From Lentimicrobiaceae bacterium (lineage in GTDB: Bacteria > Bacteroidota > Bacteroidia > Bacteroidales > JAGONC01), in contig JAGONC010000017.1 in NCBI GenBank assembly GCA_017993235.1, forward strand, positions 1 to 62,007: a DNA stretch of 62,007 nucleotides, written 5' to 3'. The position numbers and the translations under genes were made by a program. The notes under the pieces were generated by a model. That model had not been told where the DNA came from. It saw nothing but the letters and a program-made list of their open reading frames with translations, and made no database searches. Of this stretch, positions 9,869 through 18,646 are shown one piece after another (the stretch's first letter is position 1; each line of letters opens with the position of its first letter).

Positions 9869-11332
9869 ATGAAAAAGATATTTTTCCCTGTCATTTTACT
9901 CCTTGGGATCATCCTTAGTTCCTGTGAAGATTTTCTTGAACTGGACCCTGTTTCACAGGGCATTGCTGTGGAGAACACCAGTGCTGACTCCATTCTCTAC
10001 AAGACTGCCAATGAAGTGGAAGCGGCCCTTGCGGGTGCCTATTCCGATTTTAAGAATGAGTATTTCCAGATTGATTATTACGTCAACGGAGACGCCCAGG
10101 GTGATGACTGCTATGCAGGCGCCGACAATCCGGCCAACTTCCAGATCGATGACTACAACATTGATGCGATCAACTCCAATGTCAGTCGTGACTGGGGATA
10201 CCTGTACTCAACCATCGGCAAGGTCAATGCCGTGATCAACAATGTGGAGGCGGTCCCGGATCCCGAACTGACTGCTCAGCGCAAGAAAGAGATCCTCGGA
10301 GAAGCCAGCTTTATCAGGGCCTTTATCGATTTTCAACTGGTTCAGCTCTGGGGTGACGTACCTCTGCAGCTGAAAGAGGTCAGAACGATCAGCGCCGAAA
10401 ACCTGGAAGAGATCTACCCGCTGCTGTACCCGCCCCGGACCCCCAAAGAAGAGGTATATCAACAGATCATTGTCGACCTGGAGGAGGCTCTGGCCAATGT
10501 TAAAGCAACTGCGGTTAACAAAGGATATGCTACCAAAGGCGCAGTGAATACTCTTCTGGCGAAGGTCTATGCCACACAGGAACCGCATGATTGGAACAAG
10601 GTGAAGCAATACTGCGATGCGGTCATCGCTGGAGGATACACCCTGCTGCCCAACTTTGACGACCTCTGGAACAACTCGCAGGAGAACTCTGCTGAATCCA
10701 TTTTCGAGATCAACTACAACGGCGGTAGTACCGACGGCAACTGGGGCGCAAAGATGTGGCGCGGCACGGACTGGAAAAAGTTCAACATCCCGTCCAACGA
10801 CCTGGTAAAAGCATTTGATGAGGAACAGGATATGATCCGCAAGGAAGCCTCCATCATCTGGGAGGATATCACAGGCAAATGGTCGGATGAGCACTGGCCG
10901 CAGACCAACTATCCGTTCCTGAACAAATGGCGCAATTTTGTTGAAGGCAGTGATCAGAATTACATCATTTACCGCCTGGCGGATATCCTGTTGCTGAAAG
11001 CCGAGGCCCTCAACGAACTGGGAGACGTCTCCGGAGCAGCTTCACTTGTGAACCAGATCAGGACCCGCGTTCAGCTTCCCAACACCACGGCATCCAGCCA
11101 GGATGCCATGCGCCTGGCCATCGAGAAAGAACGGCGGCTGGAGCTGGTCTTCGAAGGACACCGCTGGTACGACCTGAAACGCACCGGAAGGGCCATCGAA
11201 GTGATCAACAACGTGACCGGCGTCGGAGGTGTCCCTATCGGCTATAACCTTACGCAGGAAAGGCTGATCTGGCCCATTCCCCAGTCGGAACTGGACAAGA
11301 ACGTTAACCTGGTTCAAAACCCGGGATACTAG
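9869..11332 (+). CDS. susD: SusD-type glycan-binding lipoprotein
   Basis: A 487-residue outer-membrane lipoprotein that caps the SusC barrel and binds incoming glycans. The signal ends at the lipid Cys19 (ILSSC), followed by acidic residues. The SusD/RagB helical TPR scaffold is recognisable, with ASFIRAFIDFQLVQLWGD in the first half and the closing motif ERRLELVFEGHRWYDLKR in the second. The protein ends in the usual RLIWPIPQSE and NPGY. It is 12 bp downstream of susC, so the two are co-transcribed. The ligand cannot be read from the sequence; beta-glucan is inferred from the GH16 and GH30 neighbours. Confidence 0.96.
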   Translation: MKKIFFPVILLLGIILSSCEDFLELDPVSQGIAVENTSADSILYKTANEVEAALAGAYSDFKNEYFQIDYYVNGDAQGDDCYAGADNPANFQIDDYNIDAINSNVSRDWGYLYSTIGKVNAVINNVEAVPDPELTAQRKKEILGEASFIRAFIDFQLVQLWGDVPLQLKEVRTISAENLEEIYPLLYPPRTPKEEVYQQIIVDLEEALANVKATAVNKGYATKGAVNTLLAKVYATQEPHDWNKVKQYCDAVIAGGYTLLPNFDDLWNNSQENSAESIFEINYNGGSTDGNWGAKMWRGTDWKKFNIPSNDLVKAFDEEQDMIRKEASIIWEDITGKWSDEHWPQTNYPFLNKWRNFVEGSDQNYIIYRLADILLLKAEALNELGDVSGAASLVNQIRTRVQLPNTTASSQDAMRLAIEKERRLELVFEGHRWYDLKRTGRAIEVINNVTGVGGVPIGYNLTQERLIWPIPQSELDKNVNLVQNPGY

Positions 11333-11352
11333 ACGTTGTTATAATATATGTT

Positions 11353-11458
11353 TTTAAACCACGGAGAGCACGGAGAAGGAATTGAGAACACGGAGAACTG
11401 ATACCCAGATTGATAATCCTCTGTGTTCTCTGTGAATCCTCTGTGTTCTCTGTGATTA
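11353..11458. repeat. Interspersed repeat of the ACCACGGAG/CTCTGTG family
   Basis: This gap between susD and the first GH30 gene holds words such as CACGGAGA followed by the complementary CTCTGTGTTCTCTGTGA pair, so the RNA can fold back on itself. Related but not identical copies lie at 16180-16290, 45902-45946, 48914-48955 and 50754-50796. Confidence 0.7.
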
Positions 11459-11475
11459 AATAAAAATCCTTCAAT

Positions 11476-12951
11476 ATGAGTTATTTTCACCCAGCCTACG
11501 GAATCCAAGCTTTCCTCCTCCCTCTTGGCATTGTGTTCCTGCTCCTGAGCTGCTGCAACAAGGAAAACTCAGGTCCGCCCGATCCCCCCCCCGGCCCCGA
11601 CACCCTTGGCCTGGTAAAAGTCTGGCAGACCCGGGGTGATAAATCCCGGTTGCTGGACAGGGAGGGCGATCTGCCCATGTTTGGTTACGCTTCCTCGCTC
11701 TGGCCAATCGTCACCATCGACACAACGGTCAGGTTGCAGACCATGGAAGGCTTTGGCGCGGCCCTCACAGGCTCTTCCGCCTACCTGCTCGACGAAAAAA
11801 TGAACGCTTCTCAGCGAACGGAAATATTGCAGGATCTGTTTGATACGGCCGACGGCATCGGCATCTCGTACCTTCGCCTGACCATCGGTGCCTCCGATTT
11901 CTCGCTGTCGGACTACTCCTACGATGACATACCTGCTGGTCAGACCGATTTTAACCTGGAGCACTTTACTCTCGGAAAGGACCTGGAAGATGTTATTCCT
12001 GTTTTGAAAGAAATCATTCAGATATCACCCAATATAAAAATAATGGGCACTCCCTGGAGCCCTCCTGCGTGGATGAAGACCAACGGAAGCATGAAGGGCG
12101 GCAAGCTGAAAACCGAATGCTACAGCGTGTATGCTGACTACTTCGTAAAATATATCCAGGGGATGGCACAGGAAGGGATTCCTATCACCTCCATCACCCC
12201 CCAGAATGAACCGCTCTATTTTACGGCAGGCTATCCCTGTATGGAGATGCAACCTGCAGAGCAGGCCGCGTTCATCAAAGGATATCTCGGACCAAAATTC
12301 GAATCTGCCGGCTTCTCTACACAGATCATCATCTACGACCATAACTACGATAATGCAACCTATGCCATCACCGTCCTCAACGATCCGGACGCAAAGAAAT
12401 ACATCACCGGTTCTGCCTTTCATGCTTACGGAGGCGATGTTTCCGGGATGAGTACCGTACATTATGCCCACCCTGACAAAGGACTGTATTTCACCGAGAT
12501 CTCCGGCGGAGGATGGGCAACCGACTTCTCTGTCAATTTGATCTGGTTCACAAAAAATATCTTCATCGGGACCGCAGTGAACTGGTCGAAAAATGCCTTA
12601 CTGTGGAATCTTGTGCTTGACCAGTCCTATGGTCCCACTAACAACGGATGCCAGGATTGCCGGGGAGTGGTGACCCTGAACACAGCAAACGGGAAGATCA
12701 CCAAAAATGAGGAATATTATGCTATGGCTCATTTTTCAAAATTTGTAAGACCCGGTGCCGTGAGGATTGCCGCACCGCTGCCAGTGGAACTGACCGGCGT
12801 CAGTTCCGTCGCGTTCCAGAATCCGGACGGATCCAAAGCCATGATCCTGTGCAACGAAAGCTCCGCATTCCAGACATTTACCGTGAATTACAACAAGAAA
12901 TACTTCAGCTATTCCCTTGCTCCCCAGGCGGTTGTTACGCTTGCATGGTAA
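11476..12951 (+). CDS. GH30 family lipoprotein glycosidase (candidate beta-1,6-glucanase)
   Basis: A 491-residue GH30 clan-A enzyme. The N-terminus has a hydrophobic stretch and a lipid Cys near residue 26, then a Pro-rich linker, so it is membrane anchored. The catalytic barrel carries FGAALTGSSA, SPPAWMKTNG, PQNEP (acid/base Glu245) and YFTEISGG (nucleophile Glu341); a small C-terminal beta domain follows, as is usual for GH30. Beside a GH16 laminarinase the likeliest job is to cut beta-1,6 branches or beta-1,6-glucan, but GH30 also includes glucosylceramidases, beta-xylosidases and fucosidases. It is separated from susD by a repeat-filled 143-bp gap and lies 39 bp before the second GH30 gene. 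Confidence 0.88.
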   Translation: MSYFHPAYGIQAFLLPLGIVFLLLSCCNKENSGPPDPPPGPDTLGLVKVWQTRGDKSRLLDREGDLPMFGYASSLWPIVTIDTTVRLQTMEGFGAALTGSSAYLLDEKMNASQRTEILQDLFDTADGIGISYLRLTIGASDFSLSDYSYDDIPAGQTDFNLEHFTLGKDLEDVIPVLKEIIQISPNIKIMGTPWSPPAWMKTNGSMKGGKLKTECYSVYADYFVKYIQGMAQEGIPITSITPQNEPLYFTAGYPCMEMQPAEQAAFIKGYLGPKFESAGFSTQIIIYDHNYDNATYAITVLNDPDAKKYITGSAFHAYGGDVSGMSTVHYAHPDKGLYFTEISGGGWATDFSVNLIWFTKNIFIGTAVNWSKNALLWNLVLDQSYGPTNNGCQDCRGVVTLNTANGKITKNEEYYAMAHFSKFVRPGAVRIAAPLPVELTGVSSVAFQNPDGSKAMILCNESSAFQTFTVNYNKKYFSYSLAPQAVVTLAW

Positions 12952-12990
12952 AAACACTGAAGTGCTGTTTTTTAAGAAATTAATAAATAC

Positions 12991-14448
12991 ATGAATACAT
13001 CCCCTATGAATAAAACGATCCTGAGTATCATGCTCGCTTTATCCTGTTCAATCCTTTATGCACAACCCAGTATGAAGATCGACGTCACCAACCGCGATGT
13101 ACTGATCTATACGACCGCCGAAAACACGGAGTACAGGCTGACCAGGACGAATGCAATACCTTTTTCCCGGTACGGACAACCCTTTGAGAATCAACCGTGT
13201 GTGTTCGCCGATCCATCCGAAATTTTCCAGACTTTCGTTGGCATAGGTGCTGCGTTGACTGACGCAGCAGCAGAAACATTCGCTCAACTTTCTCCTGAAA
13301 CACAGGAGGCATTCCTGACTGCCTGTTTCGATAAAACAGAAGGGATCGGATATTCTCTTGCCCGGACCAACATGAACAGCTGTGATTTCTCCAGCAGGAG
13401 TTACACCTATGTCGAAGACAACGATACGTCGTTGGCATCATTTTCCATTGCACATGATGAACAGTACAAGATTCCTTTGATCAGGCGGTCGATTGTGGCG
13501 GCAGGAGGACAACTTCCCCTTTACATCAGCCCATGGAGTCCGCCAGCCTGGATGAAGGATAATCACAACATGCTTCAGGGTGGTAAACTGCTTCCGGCTT
13601 TTTATCAGTCATGGGCCGATTATTTTGTAAAATTCATCCAGGATTATGAAAACCTGGGAATCCCGGTATGGGGACTCACCGTACAAAACGAGCCTATGGC
13701 CAGGCAAACTTGGGAATCCTGCATGTACACTGCCGCTGAGGAAAGGGACTTCATCAAAAATTACCTGGGGCCGACACTAAGGGCCAACGGACTCGGCGAA
13801 AAACACCTCATCGCGTGGGATCACAACCGTGACCTCATCTATCACAGGGCATCGTGCATCTTCAGCGATACAGCAGCTGCAAAGTATGTGTGGGGAATCG
13901 GCTTCCACTGGTACGAAAGCTGGACAGGGGCTCCTATTCCCGAGAATGTTCGGCGTGTGGCAGAGGCATGGCCCAGGAAAAACCTGCTGCTCACCGAAGC
14001 ATGCAACTACCCTTTCAGCTGGCTGACCTTCAACCAATGGCACTGGGGCGAGAACTATGGCAGCGCCATGATCCATGATTTCAACAACGGAGCCTGCGCG
14101 TGGACCGACTGGAATATCCTCCTTGACGAGAACGGCGGGCCCAACCATGCCGGTAATTTCTGCTTCGCCCCCATTCATGCAGACACCCGGAAGGACACAC
14201 TGCATTTCATGAACTCCTACTATTATATCGGTCATTTTTCAAAATTCATCCATCCTGGCGCACGCCGCATCGCCTGCTCATCCAGCAGAGCTCAGCTGCT
14301 CACAACCGGTTTCAGGAATCAGGACGGCAGCATCGCCGTCATTGTGATGAATCAGGGAGATACCGAGATCAGGTACCGTTTTTATGTAGATGAAATGGCG
14401 ATCGAAACAACCATACTGCCGCATTCGATCACAACCCTGGTTTTTTAA
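12991..14448 (+). CDS. GH30 family secreted glycosidase, second copy
   Basis: A 485-residue GH30 enzyme with a cleavable signal peptide (about 1-25, ending YAQ). The start at 12991 is followed by an in-frame ATG at 13006 (MNKTIL), an equally good start. It carries GIGAALTDAAAE, SPWSPPAWMKDN, VQNEP (acid/base Glu234) and LLLTEACN (nucleophile Glu336). It is clearly a diverged paralogue of the preceding gene, closer to the glucosylceramidase-like GH30 group, and has no lipid Cys, so the pair would work in different places: one anchored, one periplasmic or secreted. Its last 20 bases overlap the end of the convergent sialidase gene. The substrate is inferred to be a beta-glucan fragment. Confidence 0.88.
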   Translation: MNTSPMNKTILSIMLALSCSILYAQPSMKIDVTNRDVLIYTTAENTEYRLTRTNAIPFSRYGQPFENQPCVFADPSEIFQTFVGIGAALTDAAAETFAQLSPETQEAFLTACFDKTEGIGYSLARTNMNSCDFSSRSYTYVEDNDTSLASFSIAHDEQYKIPLIRRSIVAAGGQLPLYISPWSPPAWMKDNHNMLQGGKLLPAFYQSWADYFVKFIQDYENLGIPVWGLTVQNEPMARQTWESCMYTAAEERDFIKNYLGPTLRANGLGEKHLIAWDHNRDLIYHRASCIFSDTAAAKYVWGIGFHWYESWTGAPIPENVRRVAEAWPRKNLLLTEACNYPFSWLTFNQWHWGENYGSAMIHDFNNGACAWTDWNILLDENGGPNHAGNFCFAPIHADTRKDTLHFMNSYYYIGHFSKFIHPGARRIACSSSRAQLLTTGFRNQDGSIAVIVMNQGDTEIRYRFYVDEMAIETTILPHSITTLVF

Positions 14449-16015
14449 GCCAGTCCAGTGATACACGTGTGAAATAAAGTTGAAACTCCTCATATTCTCC
14501 ATTTTCGTAAAAGCATCCGATGGTCCCGTCGCTCAGGACTGTAAGGCAGGAGTAACCGCTCAATCCCGGATTAATGACCTTAGATACGGGCCATGTGGCT
14601 CCTTCATCGTAACTGAGAAAAAGGGTAAGGTTTTTCCGGGTGGTTGGGTGAGCGGCAATGGAGAAAAGCAGCCGGCTCCTGTCATAGCCATCCAGAACCG
14701 ATGTATAACGGATGAAATCGCCATTGACAGCCGGATCGATCAACTCAACCTGGTAATACGGTTCGCCCCAGGAATCCCCTCCATCCTCGCTGATGACGAT
14801 CTTGCGGCAGTCGGGTGTCCGGTTCCGGATGTTCATCATCAGGTTTCCGTTATCCAGTTCCACGATCTTGGCTTCATCGCCCACAGCTGATGCCATAGCG
14901 GGTTTATAATTCCATGACTGTCCTCCGTCATCGCTGCAGATCATAAAATTGGAGATGACATTGCCTGAATCCTGGCGGACTCCGATGGCTCCGACGATCG
15001 TGCCGTTCCGCATCTGGTGGACGCTTCCCGAAGCGAGCCATGCAGCATACCAGCCAGGGGCATAGATCTGGCTGGTGTGTTCCGTAGGTGCACTCCACGT
15101 CATGCCGTTATCCCCGCTACGGCAGACCTGAAAACGAATGGGATGGAGGGGAGTGGACTGAAACAGTCCCTGGTGTGAGGCAAACATGCACAGTAGATTT
15201 CCTGTATTCCGGTCCTTTACCAGTGAAGGATCGCTGGCTCCAAAAGCGCCGAAATCAGCGATCGTGGCTGCCTCCGACCAGCTGTCGCCCATATCCGTGC
15301 TGCGCCGCACCATGATGTCAATGTTGTTCGGCAGGTCGCCGGGCACATCCCGTCGTGCATCCACCGCCACGACAATGGATCCGTCACCCGCCGTTATCAC
15401 GGCAGGGATGCGGAAATTCACGGATCCATAATCACCGCCGGAGAACAGCAGTTTATGCTCCAGCACGATCAGCCTCGCGTCGCTGGTTACTCGGGGAGTA
15501 ACCGGGTAAACCTGGCCCCCGACAGTAACTGACATGATCTCACCCTTCAGGAAATTTCCTTCAACAGCATCGGGCGACAGGTCCGCCGTAACCCAGAAAT
15601 GGTTGAATCCTTCTTTCAGCAGTTGGTTGCCGATAACCATTATGGTTCCTTCCTGTGGAGCCGCTGTCCCAAACAGATGATCCGTTGTTAACCTCGGATT
15701 TCCGGCAGTATAATAAACCTTTAAACCGTTCAGATCTGATAGACTTGTGGTACCAGTCAATGCGAATTCAATAGCTGTCAATTCCACAGGATTGTCACTA
15801 TCCACAGTCTCAACATTTACAGCAATGATCCGCTCATCCACTTCGCCCCTGCCTACCGGGATACTGGTTGTGATGACCGTACTTTCCTTGTAAACCATCG
15901 CTGTGTCGATTCCATCGCAATTTCCAGTAGAAAGTGTCATGTAACCCTGAGGGAAAGCCATTGAAGCACCTATTCCAATGACCAGAATCAGTACAAGGAG
16001 ATATTTATTCTTCAT
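14429..16015 (-). CDS. Secreted exo-alpha-sialidase (GH33) with N-terminal BNR-associated domain
   Basis: A 528-residue sialidase that releases terminal sialic acid. A signal peptide (about 1-23) is followed by a beta domain of about 165 residues of the kind placed before BNR neuraminidases, then a six-bladed propeller. The propeller begins with NFRIPAV, the FRIP motif whose Arg binds the sialate carboxylate, and has five Asp boxes (STDMGDSW, SGDNGMTW, SDDGGQSW, SEDGGDSW, SYDEGATW). YSCL near the C-terminus fits the nucleophile Tyr. It has its own promoter and is convergent with the second GH30 gene, overlapping it by 20 bases. It does not obviously belong to a beta-glucan pathway and no other sialic acid gene is in the window. 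Confidence 0.9.
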   Translation of the reverse strand: MKNKYLLVLILVIGIGASMAFPQGYMTLSTGNCDGIDTAMVYKESTVITTSIPVGRGEVDERIIAVNVETVDSDNPVELTAIEFALTGTTSLSDLNGLKVYYTAGNPRLTTDHLFGTAAPQEGTIMVIGNQLLKEGFNHFWVTADLSPDAVEGNFLKGEIMSVTVGGQVYPVTPRVTSDARLIVLEHKLLFSGGDYGSVNFRIPAVITAGDGSIVVAVDARRDVPGDLPNNIDIMVRRSTDMGDSWSEAATIADFGAFGASDPSLVKDRNTGNLLCMFASHQGLFQSTPLHPIRFQVCRSGDNGMTWSAPTEHTSQIYAPGWYAAWLASGSVHQMRNGTIVGAIGVRQDSGNVISNFMICSDDGGQSWNYKPAMASAVGDEAKIVELDNGNLMMNIRNRTPDCRKIVISEDGGDSWGEPYYQVELIDPAVNGDFIRYTSVLDGYDRSRLLFSIAAHPTTRKNLTLFLSYDEGATWPVSKVINPGLSGYSCLTVLSDGTIGCFYENGEYEEFQLYFTRVSLDWLKKPGL

Positions 16016-16091
16016 CGGGATTGAGCATTATCATTTTACGCTGTCAGAAGAATATCACCTTCTTTCAGGCGAACCGTATTCGAACTACGAA

Positions 16092-16099
16092 CAAATTTA
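16092..16099 (-). promoter_or_regulatory. -7 promoter box for the sialidase gene
   Basis: Read on the minus strand this is TAAATTTG, a full match to TAnnTTTG, about 76 bp upstream of the sialidase ATG. Transcription would start near 16085. Confidence 0.55.
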
Positions 16100-16179
16100 C
16101 GTAATTATGTTATCGTGAGGTTCCTTGGTAAACTTTGCGAATGACTCAACCCTTCCTATTATGGTGTGTATCATAATTA

Positions 16180-16290
16180 CTTAACCACAGAGGCGCGCGG
16201 AGGTTTTATGGAGGCGCGCAAAGGGTCAATGAAAGTAAACTATGTTCCCGTGCGCCTCAGTGCTTCCTCTGAGCGCTTCAGTGGTAAAAA
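16180..16290. repeat. ACCACAGAGGCGCGCGGAGG-type repeat with complementary arms
   Basis: The left arm (from 16180, words GAGGCGCGC repeated) is complementary to the right arm (CGTGCGCCTCAG, ending GTGGTAAAA near 16290), so this is a long imperfect inverted repeat. The rest of the 567-bp gap between the sialidase and the synthetase holds the sialidase promoter and a cyclase remnant. Confidence 0.7.
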
Positions 16291-16411
16291 CAAAAAACTG
16301 CCTTATAGTAAACCCTGTATTCTTTCGGTCTGAATCTTCCCTTGTTTTTAATGATTTAATCTTTATGTTTACCCCCTCTGATATTCCATCCGGATCATAA
16401 TTCTTTCATTC

Positions 16412-16490
16412 ATGAAAGAACGCCGCCAACTCGCCGCCATCATGTTTACCGACGTTTCCAGCTAATCTGCGATGATCATAACAGAAGGTT
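16412..16490 (+). pseudogene. Remnant of the N-terminus of a class III adenylate/guanylate cyclase
   Basis: From ATG 16412 the translation is MKERRQLAAIMFTDVSS, then a TAA stop at 16463-16465, then SAMIITEG in the same frame before another stop. This matches the start of many Bacteroidota class III cyclases, where the same region reads ERRxLAAIMFTDVxGYSAM. The stop falls exactly where the conserved Tyr is expected and the preceding Gly reads Ser, so this looks like a decayed gene start. No further cyclase sequence follows before the synthetase gene. Confidence 0.6.
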
Positions 16491-16582
16491 GACAATTTTT
16501 CATTATTTTCACAGCCTCGGATAAATTTATCTTCAACATCATCATTCAACAAGTGCCGTAAGCACGAAAGTTAGGTACCATC

Positions 16583-18595
16583 ATGAACTATCAACTTCTT
16601 TGGCAATCCGATCCCGACTTGGCAAAGCAGTCGCGGATGTACGACTTCATGCAGCATGTGAACAAAAAATTCGGAAGTTCCTTCAATGATTACCGTCAGC
16701 TTCACCAGTGGAGCATCAACAATCCGGCTGACTTCTGGGGTACCTTCTGGCATTACAGCGGGATCATCTTTTCAAAGGACTACGATACGGTAGTGGATGA
16801 TCCGAAAAAGATGCCCGGGGCAAAATGGTTCCAGGGCGCACGGCTCAACTTTGCGGAAAACCTGCTCAAATACCGGGATGACCGGACGGCGATCATTTTC
16901 AGGGGAGAGGCCCCTCCCCAACCCCTCCCCAATTGGGGAGGGGCCAAGGGTGGGGTATTGAGCAGTCAGCAGCTATTCCATGGAGAGCGGAGAATTACAA
17001 ATCGTGAATTGAATGATCAGGTACACAGGATTGCTGAAGGGCTGAGACGTCTTGGAGTACAAAAAGGCGACCGGGTAGCGGGATTCATGCCCAACATACC
17101 GGAAACCGTCATTGCCATGCTGGCCACCTCTTCCATCGGAGCCATCTGGTCATCCTCATCGCCCGATTTCGGGATCAAGGGCGTGCTCGACCGCTTCAGC
17201 CAGATCGAACCCAGCGTGATCTTTGCCGTGGATGGCTATTCCTATAACGGAAAACGCTTTGACTCCCAGGAAAAGCTACGTGGCATCCTGAGCCAGCTTC
17301 CCACCATCAAGAAGGTAGTCATGGTCAATTTCACAGGGAACCTTGATACCTCATCGACCCAAAACGCCATTTCCTGGGAGGAACTAGCGCAGCCAGTCAC
17401 CGGCGAGATGACCTTCGAGCAGCTTCCCTTTGACCATCCGTTATACATCATGTACTCTTCCGGTACGACCGGACTTCCTAAAAGCATCGTCCATTCCCAG
17501 GGCGGCACGCTGATCCAGCACATGAAGGAACTGATGCTGCACTGTGACGTGCGAAAAGATGACATGGTCTTTTATTTCACCACCTGTGGCTGGATGATGT
17601 GGAACTGGTTCGTAAGCGCCCTTTCGCTGGGTGCCACCATCGTTTGCTATGACGGCAATCCTTTCTATCCGGAACCTGCCTCCCTGATCAAAATGGCCGA
17701 TGAGCTGAATTTCACCCTGTTCGGCACCAGCGCCAAATACATTGCCTCCCTTGAGGCGGCAGGTGTGAAACCACGGGAAATATCGGACTTTCCAAAAATG
17801 AGGATCATCACTTCCACCGGATCACCCCTGTCGGAAGAAAGCTTCGAATATGTCTATCGTGACTGGAAGAAGGATGTGCAACTGGCTTCGATCTCAGGTG
17901 GGACGGATATCATCTCCTGTTTCGTACTGGGAAGCCCGATCCTGCCTGTGTACCGTGGTGAGATCCAGTGCAGCGGTCTGGGGATGGACGTGGACAGCCT
18001 CGATGAGAACGGACGGTCCATAAGGGAAGAAAAAGGCGAACTCGTCTGCAAGACCGCCTTCCCCTCCATGCCCATCTATTTCTGGAATGACCCCACAGGA
18101 GAGAAATACCGTAATGCCTATTTCACGGATTATGAAGGTATCTGGCGGCATGGTGATTACATCCGCATCAGCGGCCACGGCGGTATAACGATGTTTGGCC
18201 GCTCCGACGCGACATTGAATCCTGGTGGTGTCCGAATCGGTACATCAGAGATTTACCGTGTCCTCGAAAGTATGGTAGAAATCGCCGACGCTGTCGTGAT
18301 CGGCCAGCAGTTCCAGGGCGACGAACGGGTGATCCTTTTCGTGCAAATGCGACAAAATTACGAGCTGACCGATGAGGTCATCAAAAAGATCAGGGCCAGC
18401 ATCCGTACCAGTTGCAGCCCGCGGCATGTGCCGGCCATCATCATGGAAACGCCCGGCGTGCCCTATACCCTCAATGGCAAAAAGGTGGAGATCGCCGTGA
18501 AGAAACTCATCCACGGGGAGGATGTGCTCAACCGCGACGCACTGGCCAATCCGCAGGTGCTGGATTACTTCCGGGATCTGAAGATACCGGAATAA
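16583..18595 (+). CDS. Acetoacetyl-CoA synthetase
   Basis: A 670-residue ANL-family ligase that converts acetoacetate, ATP and CoA to acetoacetyl-CoA. The AMP-binding P-loop YSSGTTGLPKS lies near residue 292, SGGTDI near 438, and the adenylation/thiolation hinge motif GRSDATLNPGGVRIG near 534; the N-terminal DUF3448-like cap (SRMYDFMQHVN) is typical of the AacS branch. It fits with the HMG-CoA lyase 13 kb upstream, which makes acetoacetate. The oddity is a 26-residue extra segment at about 112-137 (APPQPLPNWGG onward) encoded by a palindromic repeat (16904-16981), flanked by GGAGAG on both sides. The frame is kept, so the enzyme may still work, with a loop inserted between FRGE and RRIT. Confidence 0.93.
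   Translation: MNYQLLWQSDPDLAKQSRMYDFMQHVNKKFGSSFNDYRQLHQWSINNPADFWGTFWHYSGIIFSKDYDTVVDDPKKMPGAKWFQGARLNFAENLLKYRDDRTAIIFRGEAPPQPLPNWGGAKGGVLSSQQLFHGERRITNRELNDQVHRIAEGLRRLGVQKGDRVAGFMPNIPETVIAMLATSSIGAIWSSSSPDFGIKGVLDRFSQIEPSVIFAVDGYSYNGKRFDSQEKLRGILSQLPTIKKVVMVNFTGNLDTSSTQNAISWEELAQPVTGEMTFEQLPFDHPLYIMYSSGTTGLPKSIVHSQGGTLIQHMKELMLHCDVRKDDMVFYFTTCGWMMWNWFVSALSLGATIVCYDGNPFYPEPASLIKMADELNFTLFGTSAKYIASLEAAGVKPREISDFPKMRIITSTGSPLSEESFEYVYRDWKKDVQLASISGGTDIISCFVLGSPILPVYRGEIQCSGLGMDVDSLDENGRSIREEKGELVCKTAFPSMPIYFWNDPTGEKYRNAYFTDYEGIWRHGDYIRISGHGGITMFGRSDATLNPGGVRIGTSEIYRVLESMVEIADAVVIGQQFQGDERVILFVQMRQNYELTDEVIKKIRASIRTSCSPRHVPAIIMETPGVPYTLNGKKVEIAVKKLIHGEDVLNRDALANPQVLDYFRDLKIPE
16904..16981 (+). 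repeat. Palindromic repeat element inserted in frame in the acetoacetyl-CoA synthetase gene
   Basis: 78 bp from one GGAGAG (16904-16909) to the base before the next GGAGAG (16982-16987). The core is CCCCTCCCC, AATT, GGGGAGGGG (16922-16943), with a second CCCCTCCCC on its left. The same element lies in opposite orientation at 36770-36830, where 21 consecutive bases match exactly, and a variant is at 55395-55448. Removing one 78-bp unit would leave an uninterrupted RGERRIT. Confidence 0.85.
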
Positions 18596-18646
18596 TTATT
18601 TGTGTATAATCCGATGAAAGTGTGCCACTCAAATCTGATTTCCCAC

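Noticed and set aside
14429..14448. The 20-bp overlap of the GH30 and sialidase genes as a sign of fusion or frameshift
   Set aside because: The genes are convergent and both have normal C-termini; simple tail-to-tail overlap is enough.
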